The translations under genes were made by a program, and so were the position numbers. The notes under the pieces are model-generated. The model was given only the letters and a program-made list of their open reading frames with translations, made no database searches and was not told the origin of the DNA. DNA of 64,000 nucleotides from Lachnospiraceae bacterium KM106-2 (GTDB taxonomy: Bacteria; Bacillota; Clostridia; Lachnospirales; Lachnospiraceae). Numbering within the stretch: the first letter of the stretch is position 1; every line of letters begins with the position of its first letter. This document shows, in pieces, positions 1 to 8,345 of this stretch. The DNA lies in NCBI GenBank assembly GCA_009731425.1, contig AP018794.1, positions 2,301,960 through 2,365,959 of the forward strand, read 5' to 3'.

Positions 1-1119
1 CTGCATCGGCCACTGGGAGTTGACCTTAGAAATTGTCTTACCAATCTGATATTCGATCTCATGAAAATCTTCCATCTCATCAATATTACAGAAATTAATG
101 GCAGCACCTTCTAAGCCGGCTCTTCCCGTTCTTCCGATTCGGTGAATATATGTTTCCGTATTCTTTGGAATATCATAGTTAAATACATGAGATAACTCTG
201 CGACATCAATTCCTCTTGCTGCGATGTCTGTTGCAACTAAAACTTGTACCTTGCCATTTTTAAATTGAAGCAAAGCATCCTGTCTTGAATTCTGTCCCTT
301 ATCTCCATGAATAGCACGGGCACGGATGGCAACTTTTAATAATTGCTTTACAACTTTATCTGCACCATATTTTGTATTCGTAAAGACAATCGCATTCTTT
401 ACTTCCCCTGACTTTAAGATAGAGATCAATAGTGGTATCTTATTTGGTTTGTCTACATAATATACGGATTGACTTACCGTATCAACTGTATGATTTACAA
501 TATTCTGTTTTACCGTTACCGGATTCTCTAATAAGGTATCTGCAAGACGCTCGATTGGCTTTGGCATTGTCGCACTGAATAATAACGTCTGACGTTTTAC
601 TGGCATTTCTTTTGCAATTTTTCTGATATCTGATATAAATCCCATATCAAGCATTTGATCTGCTTCATCTAATACAAACATCTGGATCTCATCTAATTTA
701 ATATATCCTTGTCCCATTAAATCAAGTAAACGTCCCGGTGTCGCTACTAAGATATCAACACCCTGTTCGATCTTATTGATCTGTGCCTGCTGCTGTACTC
801 CACCAAAGATCGCACATACAGATAAGTCCAAATACTTTGCATATTGAACAAAATTATCACTTGTCTGAATTGCAAGTTCTCTTGTGGGTTCCATGATAAG
901 CGCACGAATCTTGCCTTTTTTACCACCTGATAATTTTTGAAGAATTGGTAATGCAAATGCTGCTGTCTTTCCGCTTCCTGTCTGAGCACATCCTAATACA
1001 TTTCTACCTTCTAGTAGTAGGGGGATTGTCTTTTCCTGAATTGGTGAGGGTTCTTCATAATTCATTTCTTCCAGTGCTCGTTGAATTGGTTCCATTAAGT
1101 TTATGTCTTTAAATTTCAT
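1..1119 (-). CDS. DEAD-box ATP-dependent RNA helicase (C-terminus cut by window edge)
   Basis: The 373 visible codons begin with MKFKDINLMEPI and run off the left edge. Helicase motifs appear in order: Q-motif (SPIQ), Walker A AQTGSGKT, PTRELA, TPGR, DEAD (VLDEADQMLDMGF), SAT, and in the second RecA lobe ARGID and HRIGRTGRAG. The family unwinds or remodels RNA with ATP, in cold adaptation, ribosome assembly or mRNA decay. The missing part would be the end of lobe 2 and any C-terminal RNA-binding tail, so the subtype (CshA- or DbpA-like) cannot be set. The start is the ATG at 1119. A four-codon ORF behind a GGAG overlaps this start (separate entry). Confidence 0.95.
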   Translation of the reverse strand, partial: MKFKDINLMEPIQRALEEMNYEEPSPIQEKTIPLLLEGRNVLGCAQTGSGKTAAFALPILQKLSGGKKGKIRALIMEPTRELAIQTSDNFVQYAKYLDLSVCAIFGGVQQQAQINKIEQGVDILVATPGRLLDLMGQGYIKLDEIQMFVLDEADQMLDMGFISDIRKIAKEMPVKRQTLLFSATMPKPIERLADTLLENPVTVKQNIVNHTVDTVSQSVYYVDKPNKIPLLISILKSGEVKNAIVFTNTKYGADKVVKQLLKVAIRARAIHGDKGQNSRQDALLQFKNGKVQVLVATDIAARGIDVAELSHVFNYDIPKNTETYIHRIGRTGRAGLEGAAINFCNIDEMEDFHEIEYQIGKTISKVNSQWPMQ

Positions 1120-1130
1120 TTTACGTCCAT
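1116..1130 (-). other. Four-codon upstream ORF overlapping the helicase start
   Basis: ATG GAC GTA AAA TGA is preceded by GGAG with a 7-nt spacer. Its stop codon overlaps the helicase ATG as ATGA. The helicase ATG itself has no better-placed Shine-Dalgarno, so termination-reinitiation coupling is plausible. This is inference from spacing only. Confidence 0.4.
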
Positions 1131-1222
1131 TCCCAAACTCCGTTTTCGATCAATCTAGAGTTTTATTTTTCTCAAGACATTCAGTATAGCACACTTTTCC
1201 CCTTTTGTGACAAAAAAGATAT

Positions 1223-1861
1223 TTACTTTTCTGTAATAGATTTCTTTGGACAAACATAAACACATTTCTTGCACAAAATACAATCCGTACTTGTTACCTT
1301 ATCACCTTTCTGCTCTTTTGGTGAAAGCTCCATTGGACATGCTTTCTCACACAAACCGCAAGCGACACAACTATTCGTAACCGCCAACTCATTATCTCTT
1401 CCTCTTACTCTAGCGATATAAGAAGCAATGGTTCCCATCGGACAGAACTGACACCAAGTTCTTGGGCGATAAAAGAATGCTAATACGATTCCAACAAGTG
1501 ACGTGATCACAATAATACGATAAAAGACCAATCCGATTCCAGATAGATTTCCCCAATTTTGATACATTCCGACACCAAAATTGAAAAAGACTAAAAGGAT
1601 CATTGCAATACGAAATCCTAGTGATTTTAGAAATTTAGGAACTTTCTTATTCGGTGAGATCTTACTTACTACATGTTCATAGAAATTTCCTCTTGGACAA
1701 TAATTACCGCACCAATAACGTCCTTTTCCAAACAAAGAAAATAAGATTGGAGCAACCATACAGATGATCGCAATCATTCCTATCCTCATATCAAACAAAG
1801 AAACTACTAGAAACAAAAGAAAAATAACATAACCATACTCACGATATAATCGCTTTAACAT
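1223..1861 (-). CDS. NapH-like membrane 4Fe-4S ferredoxin (polyferredoxin family)
   Basis: 212 residues with about four hydrophobic segments. Two cysteine pairs at membrane edges (WCGNYCPRG and WCQFCPMG) resemble NapH/CcoG/RnfB-like quinol-oxidising membrane proteins. The C-terminal domain has two 4Fe-4S motifs (CVACGLCEKACP and CILCKKCVYVCP). It probably passes electrons between the membrane quinone pool or a flavoprotein and a soluble partner; the partner is not visible here. The ATG at 1861 was chosen over an upstream in-frame start because AAAGG lies 11 nt before it. It lies 72 bp after the UDG-like gene, beyond a terminator, so it may be expressed partly by readthrough. Confidence 0.8.
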   Translation of the reverse strand: MLKRLYREYGYVIFLLFLVVSLFDMRIGMIAIICMVAPILFSLFGKGRYWCGNYCPRGNFYEHVVSKISPNKKVPKFLKSLGFRIAMILLVFFNFGVGMYQNWGNLSGIGLVFYRIIVITSLVGIVLAFFYRPRTWCQFCPMGTIASYIARVRGRDNELAVTNSCVACGLCEKACPMELSPKEQKGDKVTSTDCILCKKCVYVCPKKSITEK

Positions 1862-1916
1862 AAAATAAACATCCTTTCTCTCCTTTGATAGAGACAAGGA
1901 TACCTTAAAAATAATA

Positions 1917-1947
1917 AAAGGTATGTGATCAAGTTACACATACCTTT
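1917..1947 (-). terminator. Terminator overlapping the stop of the UDG-like gene
   Basis: An 11-bp perfect stem (AAAGGTATGTG / CACATACCTTT) with a 9-nt loop is followed on the minus strand by TTTTATTATTTTT. The loop contains the stop codon of the gene ending at 1934. Confidence 0.7.
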
Positions 1948-2686
1948 CTTTCATTTGTTCAATCTGTTTGATCAATAACTCTTTATTCTCTCTTAATTGC
2001 GTCAATCGATTTACATTAGCTCCGGATGGATGAGGGAATCCTCTTAATATTTGATCATTTTGTAATTTCCCTTCTTCGCCTAATTGAAGCAACACATCCT
2101 CTACTGCTCGTCCTAGTGGAATAATCAGAATCTTCTCAGGCTCCTCTAGGCTATGATATTCCTCCATGAAATTCTCATAGATATATTTCATTAAAAAATC
2201 GGATTTAAGTAATTTAGGGGTATGTCCAGAATAGTTCCCCCCATTTACAAATACCGAATAAGGAATTAAAGAGACCGTATGCAATAAATCATCTTCCTCT
2301 CCAAATAAATGGCTACAACTATCCAATCCTAATGCTTGATCTAAGTGAATTTCATCTAACATAGTTATGATATTCCTGCGTAATGACCCGCTAAATCTTC
2401 CTTCCCGCTTACAGTGATATTGAATCTCCTGAATTGTCTCACCCTGTTCTATTCCCTGCCTGGCTGCTGCAATAGCAGTACTCATCTGTTGAAATCCGGG
2501 TGTAATTCCAACAATAAACACCTTTGCTTTCGGGTTTATATATTCATTATGAGGAGCATAATAGATTTCTATCTTATGTTCCTTCTCTAATAATAATTCT
2601 GGGATCAATAATTCCTCTTTTGTATAAGCTGCCTTAAGAGGCAGTTTCTTAATGACTTCCCAATAGTCATTGATCGTTTTTCTCAT
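1934..2686 (-). CDS. Uracil-DNA glycosylase-superfamily protein
   Basis: 250 residues. The UDG-fold signature is visible: VGITPG near residue 60 (motif I, GxxPG type) and FPHPSGANVN near residue 223 (motif II, HPSxxN type). Motif I has no obvious catalytic Asp (GQDPY-like), so it belongs to a divergent branch and may bind or cleave deaminated bases, or have lost activity. ATG at 2686 follows AGGAG by 6 nt. It starts 9 bp after the AMMECR1/Memo fusion ends, so the two are co-transcribed. Family assignment is by motif only. Confidence 0.6.
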   Translation of the reverse strand: MRKTINDYWEVIKKLPLKAAYTKEELLIPELLLEKEHKIEIYYAPHNEYINPKAKVFIVGITPGFQQMSTAIAAARQGIEQGETIQEIQYHCKREGRFSGSLRRNIITMLDEIHLDQALGLDSCSHLFGEEDDLLHTVSLIPYSVFVNGGNYSGHTPKLLKSDFLMKYIYENFMEEYHSLEEPEKILIIPLGRAVEDVLLQLGEEGKLQNDQILRGFPHPSGANVNRLTQLRENKELLIKQIEQMKERYV

Positions 2687-2695
2687 GTTTTTCTC

Positions 2696-4090
2696 CTAAA
2701 AATGTCGTATTACTTCAAAACGGTGTAAGATAATCGGATCACCCTCTCTAATTCCTGCCTTTTGCATCGCTATTGCAATCTGCTCATCCACAGAATCAAT
2801 TCCATCCAAATTCGGCAAGAGCAATCCAAGCTTATTCTGGCTCTTAACAATTACACCATATCTTTTCTCATCTAATAATTCTTTAGAATCAATTTCCTCG
2901 GCTTCTCCTAATACATCCACACTATAAACTAACGATTTAAGTTCATCTTCCTCTACTTCATCAAATCGAGGATCATTTGTTGCCGCACTGATGGCATTCT
3001 CAATGATCTCTTTTGCAATCGAATCTCTAGTAGGCTCAATAGTTCCAATACAGCCTCTTAGGTGTCCTGCAATTTTAAGCGATACAAAGACGCCAGCTCT
3101 TTTGTTACTTAACTCTTCTGGTAATCCAGATGGTACATCGATAATCTTACCATTCCTGATATATTCTTCTACCGCTTCTCGCGCTAATCGAACATAACGA
3201 TCCTCTTTCTCCCTATGAAGATGGATCTGCTTTTCTCGAATAGAGATTGCTTTTTCTAATAATCTTCGTTCCTCTTTCTCTCCTACCGGATGAAAAGAGG
3301 CGATCCCGTAACCTACGCCAAATGGTCCTTCATAAGATAATTGTTTTGACTTTACTTCTATGCCATCAAAGACACCTGCCATCATACAGAGAGAACGATG
3401 TCCACACTCTCCTGCCCGCTCGCAAAATTCTTCCTGCATTGTGAGTAGTCCTAGGAAATCTGCCTCGGATACCATCTCCATGATCTTCTTATCATAGATA
3501 GGTCCCTCTTTTTTATAACCGTAAGGTCCTTCTTTTGTCAACCGATGAGAGAGATCTCCGCTGGCAATAAATACGATATTTTTGTCTAACTCTTTAGCAG
3601 TCTTTTGAATTAGCTGACCTAATTTATAATGTTCTTCAAAGGATAGCCCTGATAAACCGATGCGTACGATCGGACTAGTTACATTTTCTCTAAACTGTTT
3701 CATCAGAAAATAAAGTGGAACCATTACACCATGATCAAAAGAGGGATCTTGCTCTCCTAAGAATCCAGCTCTGACCTGATTCTTTTCTGCCAGTGTGGTC
3801 AGATGATTACTAAATTCTTCATCATATTCTATTTGAAATGACTCTTCTGGGACTCCAAACTTCTCAAAACTTCCCTCTGCCCTCTTACCTGGTGAGATAT
3901 GAAAATAATCTCCATAGAGCATACTATGTGGTGATACGATCACAATGGTATCTGGATTTAGCTCCTCTATATCCTTTGCCACCTTCTCATAAGCTGCTGT
4001 GGTAGATGCAAGTTTTCTTTCCTCCCCCTTTCCAACTGCAGGAATGATGATTGGAGGGTGCGGTACCAAATAGGATGCTAATACATTCAT
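2696..4090 (-). CDS. Fused Memo (LigB-like)/AMMECR1 protein (AmmeMemoRadiSam B+A)
   Basis: 464 residues in two domains. Residues 1 to about 270 form a class III extradiol-dioxygenase/Memo-like domain with metal-site histidines in VPHPPIIIP, SPHSMLYGDYF and SGDLSHRL. Residues of about 295-464 form an AMMECR1 domain (LRGCIGTIEPT; SVDVLGEAEEI). In many anaerobes these are separate genes alongside a radical SAM enzyme (AmrS); here they are fused and no radical SAM partner is adjacent. The pathway is unknown. The ATG at 4090 is preceded by AAAGGAG at 8 nt; the longer upstream start has no ribosome binding site. Confidence 0.85.
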   Translation of the reverse strand: MNVLASYLVPHPPIIIPAVGKGEERKLASTTAAYEKVAKDIEELNPDTIVIVSPHSMLYGDYFHISPGKRAEGSFEKFGVPEESFQIEYDEEFSNHLTTLAEKNQVRAGFLGEQDPSFDHGVMVPLYFLMKQFRENVTSPIVRIGLSGLSFEEHYKLGQLIQKTAKELDKNIVFIASGDLSHRLTKEGPYGYKKEGPIYDKKIMEMVSEADFLGLLTMQEEFCERAGECGHRSLCMMAGVFDGIEVKSKQLSYEGPFGVGYGIASFHPVGEKEERRLLEKAISIREKQIHLHREKEDRYVRLAREAVEEYIRNGKIIDVPSGLPEELSNKRAGVFVSLKIAGHLRGCIGTIEPTRDSIAKEIIENAISAATNDPRFDEVEEDELKSLVYSVDVLGEAEEIDSKELLDEKRYGVIVKSQNKLGLLLPNLDGIDSVDEQIAIAMQKAGIREGDPIILHRFEVIRHF

Positions 4091-4173
4091 AATAACTACT
4101 CCTTTTCGTCTCATTTAATTTATACTAGTAGTATGAGGATTTTAATACGGTATTATTAGGATTCAGTAAATAG

Positions 4174-4205
4174 AAAAAAGCTTAGGATGCATCTCCTAAG
4201 CTTTT
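4174..4205 (-). terminator. Terminator after the chemoreceptor gene
   Basis: A 12-bp perfect stem (AAAAGCTTAGGA / TCCTAAGCTTTT) with a 6-nt loop and a T-run on the minus strand, 8 bp beyond the chemoreceptor stop. Confidence 0.85.
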
Positions 4206-4212
4206 GTTCTAT

Positions 4213-5943
4213 CTATAAGTATTTAAATTTAGAAACTTGATATTCTAATCCATCTGATATTTCTTTATTACCTAACATACTCTTATGGATCTCATCCATA
4301 TTCTGTACCATCTCACTTGAATTTTCAGCCGCATGAGCAACCCCTTGCGTACTTTCATTCATAGTAGTTGCAACTTGATCGATGGATTCTGTAATGGTAG
4401 AACAAGAAGTATAGATCTTTTGCACACGTGCTGTTAAATCATCCATTAATTCTTTCACATTCACGGCATCTTGATTATAAGCCTCCCCATTCGCAACCAT
4501 CTCTTGGTAATCTTTTAAAACAATATCTTGAATGAATGATAACATCTCTTTGGAATTCTCTGTTAAATCTGTCAATACTTTCTCAATGATAGCACTGATC
4601 TGCTGAATACTTTCTGCCGTCGCATTACTATCTGTAGCAAGATTACTGATCTCATTAGCTACTACAGCAAATCCTCTTCCTGCATCACCAGCTCTTGCTG
4701 CCTCGATGGAAGCATTTAATGATAACAGATTAGTCTGAGAAGAAATATTTAAAATATTGTTCGTAAGCTCTTTGATCTTATCAATCTTAGAACACTCTTT
4801 AATTGCCTTTTCCATGCTCTCTGTCAAGGTTTCAATCATCGCTTCTGTCGATTTTTCATTTGATCGAGCCGTTGTCTGTAACTTTTCTGCTCGCTCATGG
4901 ATCTGACGAACATGTCCCATTCCCTGTTCCGTCTGTTCATTCATCTTTGCAACTTCATCATTAACATTTCCGATCGCACTATTTACACTTTCTACGGATG
5001 CATTTACTTCTTCCATACCAGCTGCAAGCTCTTCCATAATTGCAGAGGTATCTGTAATCCTTGTATCTGCTGATGAAATCTGCTCTTCCATAACAGCTAC
5101 TGATTCTTCTAGCTTTCCACCGTTCTCTTTGATATGACGGATTGCCTCTTGTAATACATCAAAGAAGGTATTAATACTACTAACCATGACCGCAATTTCA
5201 TCATTTCCAAAGATACTAAGTCGTTGTGTCAGATCACCATTTCCATTTTGAAGATTTTCTGCCAATGTGGTCATTTTCTCTGTATGAATTCTCATTCTGA
5301 CAACCACTTTCTTACGAATCACATAGATAACAAAGATTCCAACAACGATAAGTGTGAATAACATCATAAAAGTAATTTTTGAATTTTTTTGATATGTACT
5401 GGTAACGTTGTCTCTAAGTTCCCCAATTTTTTTATTATTAGTCTTCTTTATTACAGTAACTTCTTTTTCTACTTTCTCTATCGTTGAAGTCATCTCGATA
5501 AATTTCTCTGTAATCTGATCTTCCGATGCTTTTTCACTCCGCAATGTCATAATATCCTCCATTGCATTAAAAGCAGTCTTAAGATTTAGAGCGAATTCCT
5601 GATACTCTTTTTTATTTTCTGCTGTTACTGCAGCACGCAAGATTAGATTTGCATTCTTTACAGTAGCCTCTTTTGCCGTCTTAAACTCATTTAATAAGTC
5701 ACCTCTTCTAGCTTCATCATCCATTGCGAGATAACTATAGAAGTGTCTTTGTGCTTCTTGTAAATGCTCCACAATTCCACTTGTGTAAGTAATATGTTCA
5801 AATTGATCCACTGCAATATTAGTAGCAACTTGATTCATATTCTTTGTTACTATCATATTTGCAATTCCCATGGCAAATCCCATTGCCATTAGTAACCCTA
5901 TTAAAGGATAAATAATTTTGCCTAAACTGCCTTTTCCTTTCAT
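4213..5943 (-). CDS. Methyl-accepting chemotaxis protein
   Basis: 576 residues. An N-terminal membrane segment ([20 protein letters not shown]), a helical sensor region of about 160 residues, and a second membrane segment ([20 protein letters not shown]) are followed by HAMP and a signalling domain. The hairpin tip is recognisable ([20 protein letters not shown], then [15 protein letters not shown]). It should bind a ligand extracellularly through a four-helix-bundle sensor and control CheA; the ligand cannot be predicted. ATG at 5943 is preceded by AGGAGG. The longer upstream reading (to 6024) runs through a hairpin and is rejected. Confidence 0.93.
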   Translation of the reverse strand: MKGKGSLGKIIYPLIGLLMAMGFAMGIANMIVTKNMNQVATNIAVDQFEHITYTSGIVEHLQEAQRHFYSYLAMDDEARRGDLLNEFKTAKEATVKNANLILRAAVTAENKKEYQEFALNLKTAFNAMEDIMTLRSEKASEDQITEKFIEMTSTIEKVEKEVTVIKKTNNKKIGELRDNVTSTYQKNSKITFMMLFTLIVVGIFVIYVIRKKVVVRMRIHTEKMTTLAENLQNGNGDLTQRLSIFGNDEIAVMVSSINTFFDVLQEAIRHIKENGGKLEESVAVMEEQISSADTRITDTSAIMEELAAGMEEVNASVESVNSAIGNVNDEVAKMNEQTEQGMGHVRQIHERAEKLQTTARSNEKSTEAMIETLTESMEKAIKECSKIDKIKELTNNILNISSQTNLLSLNASIEAARAGDAGRGFAVVANEISNLATDSNATAESIQQISAIIEKVLTDLTENSKEMLSFIQDIVLKDYQEMVANGEAYNQDAVNVKELMDDLTARVQKIYTSCSTITESIDQVATTMNESTQGVAHAAENSSEMVQNMDEIHKSMLGNKEISDGLEYQVSKFKYL

Positions 5944-5958
5944 GTCTTTCCTCCTAAG

Positions 5959-6001
5959 TAAAATTAAGTATTGCATAAAATTAATGCAACACTTAATTTT
6001 A
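5959..6001 (-). promoter_or_regulatory. 18-bp hairpin or palindrome just upstream of the chemoreceptor
   Basis: TAAAATTAAGTGTTGCAT and its complement flank a 7-nt loop. In the minus-strand RNA all 18 pairs form, one as G-U. It ends about 5 nt before the AGGAGG of the chemoreceptor. There is no good T-run, so it may be a leader structure, an operator or a weak terminator of the staygreen gene. Confidence 0.55.
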
Positions 6002-6064
6002 CCGTGAAAACATTCCAGAAACAAGCGTTTTTAATTTACATAATATGAATAAAATCCCCAATTC

Positions 6065-6511
6065 TCATCGATATTTCTTCATTGTCCCAAAATCATAGAG
6101 TTTATTATACTTTTCATTTTCTGACTGAAACCATATATAGATCGGTACATCATCTAATTGTGACCAACGTTCAAATAGCCTTCGATCCGCATAACGGATC
6201 GCCTGTAGTGAGATTCCAAGTTTCTGCAAGAAGATATCATTACGGAATTTAGGATCACCCTCGACTCCTTCTCCATCCACTAAGACCTTACCGACAAGCT
6301 GAAGTTCATTTCCCTTCATACGAAACTCTAACAATACTTCATCACGAATCGGGATGATCTTGTCTTTAGCAAATTGTTTGCCTATTGTAACAAATAAGTC
6401 GGCTGTCTCATCCGAATGTGTCATGGTGTACTTTCGACCTAATACAGGATTGATTGCTCCCACATTATCTCGAAACTCCGGTTTCACTTTTGCAGGATTA
6501 ATTCGTTTCAT
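6065..6511 (-). CDS. Staygreen-family protein
   Basis: 148 residues carrying the staygreen (SGR) signature: GRKYTMTHSDETADLFVTIG near residue 25, IRDEVLLEF, and ALQAIRYADRRLFE-like LQAIRYADRRLFERWSQLD, followed by YNKLYDFG. Plant SGR is a chlorophyll Mg-dechelatase, and bacterial homologues exist in non-photosynthetic Firmicutes with unknown natural substrates. The ATG at 6511 is preceded by AGGAG at 7 nt. It lies 45 bp after the histidine kinase, so it may be the last gene of that operon. Confidence 0.8.
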   Translation of the reverse strand: MKRINPAKVKPEFRDNVGAINPVLGRKYTMTHSDETADLFVTIGKQFAKDKIIPIRDEVLLEFRMKGNELQLVGKVLVDGEGVEGDPKFRNDIFLQKLGISLQAIRYADRRLFERWSQLDDVPIYIWFQSENEKYNKLYDFGTMKKYR

Positions 6512-6556
6512 AGAACTGCTCCTAAAAAACATCCTTTTTTACTATTATATTAAGAG

Positions 6557-7645
6557 TTAAAAAGAATGCTCCTCATCGGGTAAACTCACTGTCATTCTGG
6601 TGCCTTTCCCATATTCACTCTCACAACTTATTTCACCTGAAAGCATATGAACGATTCTCTTTACGATGGACAAACCAAGTCCATTTCCCTTTTTTTTATG
6701 AGACTCTTCACATTGATAGAATTGGTCAAAGATCTTCGGTATCTTCTCCTTCTTCATACCAATCCCTTCATCCGCAATTTCTACAATAATGCGATTTTCT
6801 CTTCTATACTCAGAAATGCTTATGCTTCCACCCTCGTTGGAGTACTTTATGGCATTATCAATTAAGTTGATCCATACCTCAAGCAGAAGATCCTGATTGG
6901 TCATTATCCTATTTTCCTCTAACTTTACTTCAAAATCAATCTGTTTACCCTGCCATTTATCTGAAAGTAAAATAGCTGCCTTTCGCAATTGTTCATCGAT
7001 CCTGATGTAATCCTTAATTCCCACGATTACCTGATTATCCAACCGTGACATTCGAAGCATATTCTCACACAGACTCGATAACCGAATGGACTCTTCATTG
7101 ACAAGTGCTAGATACTCTTTCTCTTCTTCCTCCGTTAGTCCTCCATCAATGAGAATCTCTGTAAAACCAGTAATGGCTGCGGCTGGTGTCTTTACTTCAT
7201 GAGAAACATTACTCATAAATTCTTTTCTCATATAATCCATTCGATTTAATTCCTTTGCCATACGATTAAAATGATCTGCTAATTCATCGATCTCATCCAC
7301 ATACTCATAAGAAGGATTGCTTTTCTCTTCTCTTGGAATTTCCACCTGGAAGTTACCTTGCGCAATTTCTTTTGCGGCATTGCTCACTTCAATAATCGGT
7401 GCCGTTAGATGCCTCGTCCCAAATGCAATTAAGAATCCACCTATGATCATCGTTAGACTACAAACAATAATACAGCTGAGTAATACGACCTCCCCTGTAA
7501 AGGCACCCTGATAGAAAAATAAAATTCCTCCACAAACAAGTATACAAGAAGTCAAACAAGTGATAACTAATGTTGTAATCGAGATTTGTGCCACATACGT
7601 ATTTAGTGGCCGCTTTAATCTATGTTTTTTAACTCTTTTAGACAT
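6557..7645 (-). CDS. Sensor histidine kinase (HAMP-HisKA-HATPase)
   Basis: 362 residues. Two membrane segments near residues 20-40 and 48-70 with almost no external loop, then HAMP, then the H-box SHEVKTPAAAITGF, N-box NLIDNAIKYS and G-boxes DEGIGM and GNGLGLSIV. The short sensor suggests detection of a membrane or intramembrane signal. The upstream GTG at 7651 is too close to AGAGGA; ATG at 7645 is better placed. It begins 16 bp after the response regulator and is its probable partner. Confidence 0.92.
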   Translation of the reverse strand: MSKRVKKHRLKRPLNTYVAQISITTLVITCLTSCILVCGGILFFYQGAFTGEVVLLSCIIVCSLTMIIGGFLIAFGTRHLTAPIIEVSNAAKEIAQGNFQVEIPREEKSNPSYEYVDEIDELADHFNRMAKELNRMDYMRKEFMSNVSHEVKTPAAAITGFTEILIDGGLTEEEEKEYLALVNEESIRLSSLCENMLRMSRLDNQVIVGIKDYIRIDEQLRKAAILLSDKWQGKQIDFEVKLEENRIMTNQDLLLEVWINLIDNAIKYSNEGGSISISEYRRENRIIVEIADEGIGMKKEKIPKIFDQFYQCEESHKKKGNGLGLSIVKRIVHMLSGEISCESEYGKGTRMTVSLPDEEHSF

Positions 7646-7661
7646 ATACACATTCCTCTTA

Positions 7662-8330
7662 TTATCCTTTTGCTTTATACCCCAGCCCTCTTACGGTAAT
7701 AATCTCAAAATCAGCATTATCTTCAAACTTACGCCGAAGTTTTTTGATATGGGAATCTACGGTACGATCATCAATGTCGATATCCATCCCCCAAATTTCA
7801 TCCATCAATTCTAGCCTTGTAAATATTTTATTGGGATTACTCAATAACTTAAACAAAAGATAGAATTCTTTTGGCGGCAGACTATATTCCTTTTCCTTTA
7901 CGATCACTGTCAATGACTCATAATCCAAGATGGTATCTCCTACTGTCAGCTTCTTTTCATTGACCATCATTGATCTTCGAAGCAAAGCATTGACGCGAAG
8001 GATCATCTCTTTCATATTGATGGGCTTTTTCATATAATCATCCGTTCCACATGCAAACCCTTTCTCCATATCCTCTAACTGATCTTTAGCCGTAATCATC
8101 AGAATTGGGATCTTATTGTTGACCTCACGTAACTCTTTAGTCAGTTCATAGCCGCCCATTCTTGGCATCATAACATCACAGATGATCAAATCAATATGTT
8201 CTTTGTCTAATACTTGAAGTGCTTCTTCTCCATTAAAAGCAGAGAAGCTATAAAACCTCTCCTGCTTTAATTTTGCACAGACCATTTTATTTAATGTCTC
8301 ATCATCTTCTACAACTAAAATCGAAAACAT
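7662..8330 (-). CDS. OmpR/PhoB-type response regulator
   Basis: 222 residues. Receiver domain with acidic pair VVEDDE, phospho-acceptor Asp52 (ICDVMMPRMGG) and signature Lys in MITAKDQ. The winged-helix C-terminus has YSLPPKEFYLLFKLLSNPN and DDRTVDSHIKKLRRKF. It lies between the radical SAM gene and its kinase in one tight operon. Two direct repeats at 11-bp spacing upstream of the operon suit this family of regulator, which suggests autoregulation. Confidence 0.94.
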   Translation of the reverse strand: MFSILVVEDDETLNKMVCAKLKQERFYSFSAFNGEEALQVLDKEHIDLIICDVMMPRMGGYELTKELREVNNKIPILMITAKDQLEDMEKGFACGTDDYMKKPINMKEMILRVNALLRRSMMVNEKKLTVGDTILDYESLTVIVKEKEYSLPPKEFYLLFKLLSNPNKIFTRLELMDEIWGMDIDIDDRTVDSHIKKLRRKFEDNADFEIITVRGLGYKAKG

Positions 8331-8345
8331 GAATGCTCCTCTTCC

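Noticed and set aside
4213..6024. Longer chemoreceptor start at 6024
   Set aside because: The extension runs through the 18-bp hairpin and has no ribosome binding site, whereas ATG at 5943 follows AGGAGG.
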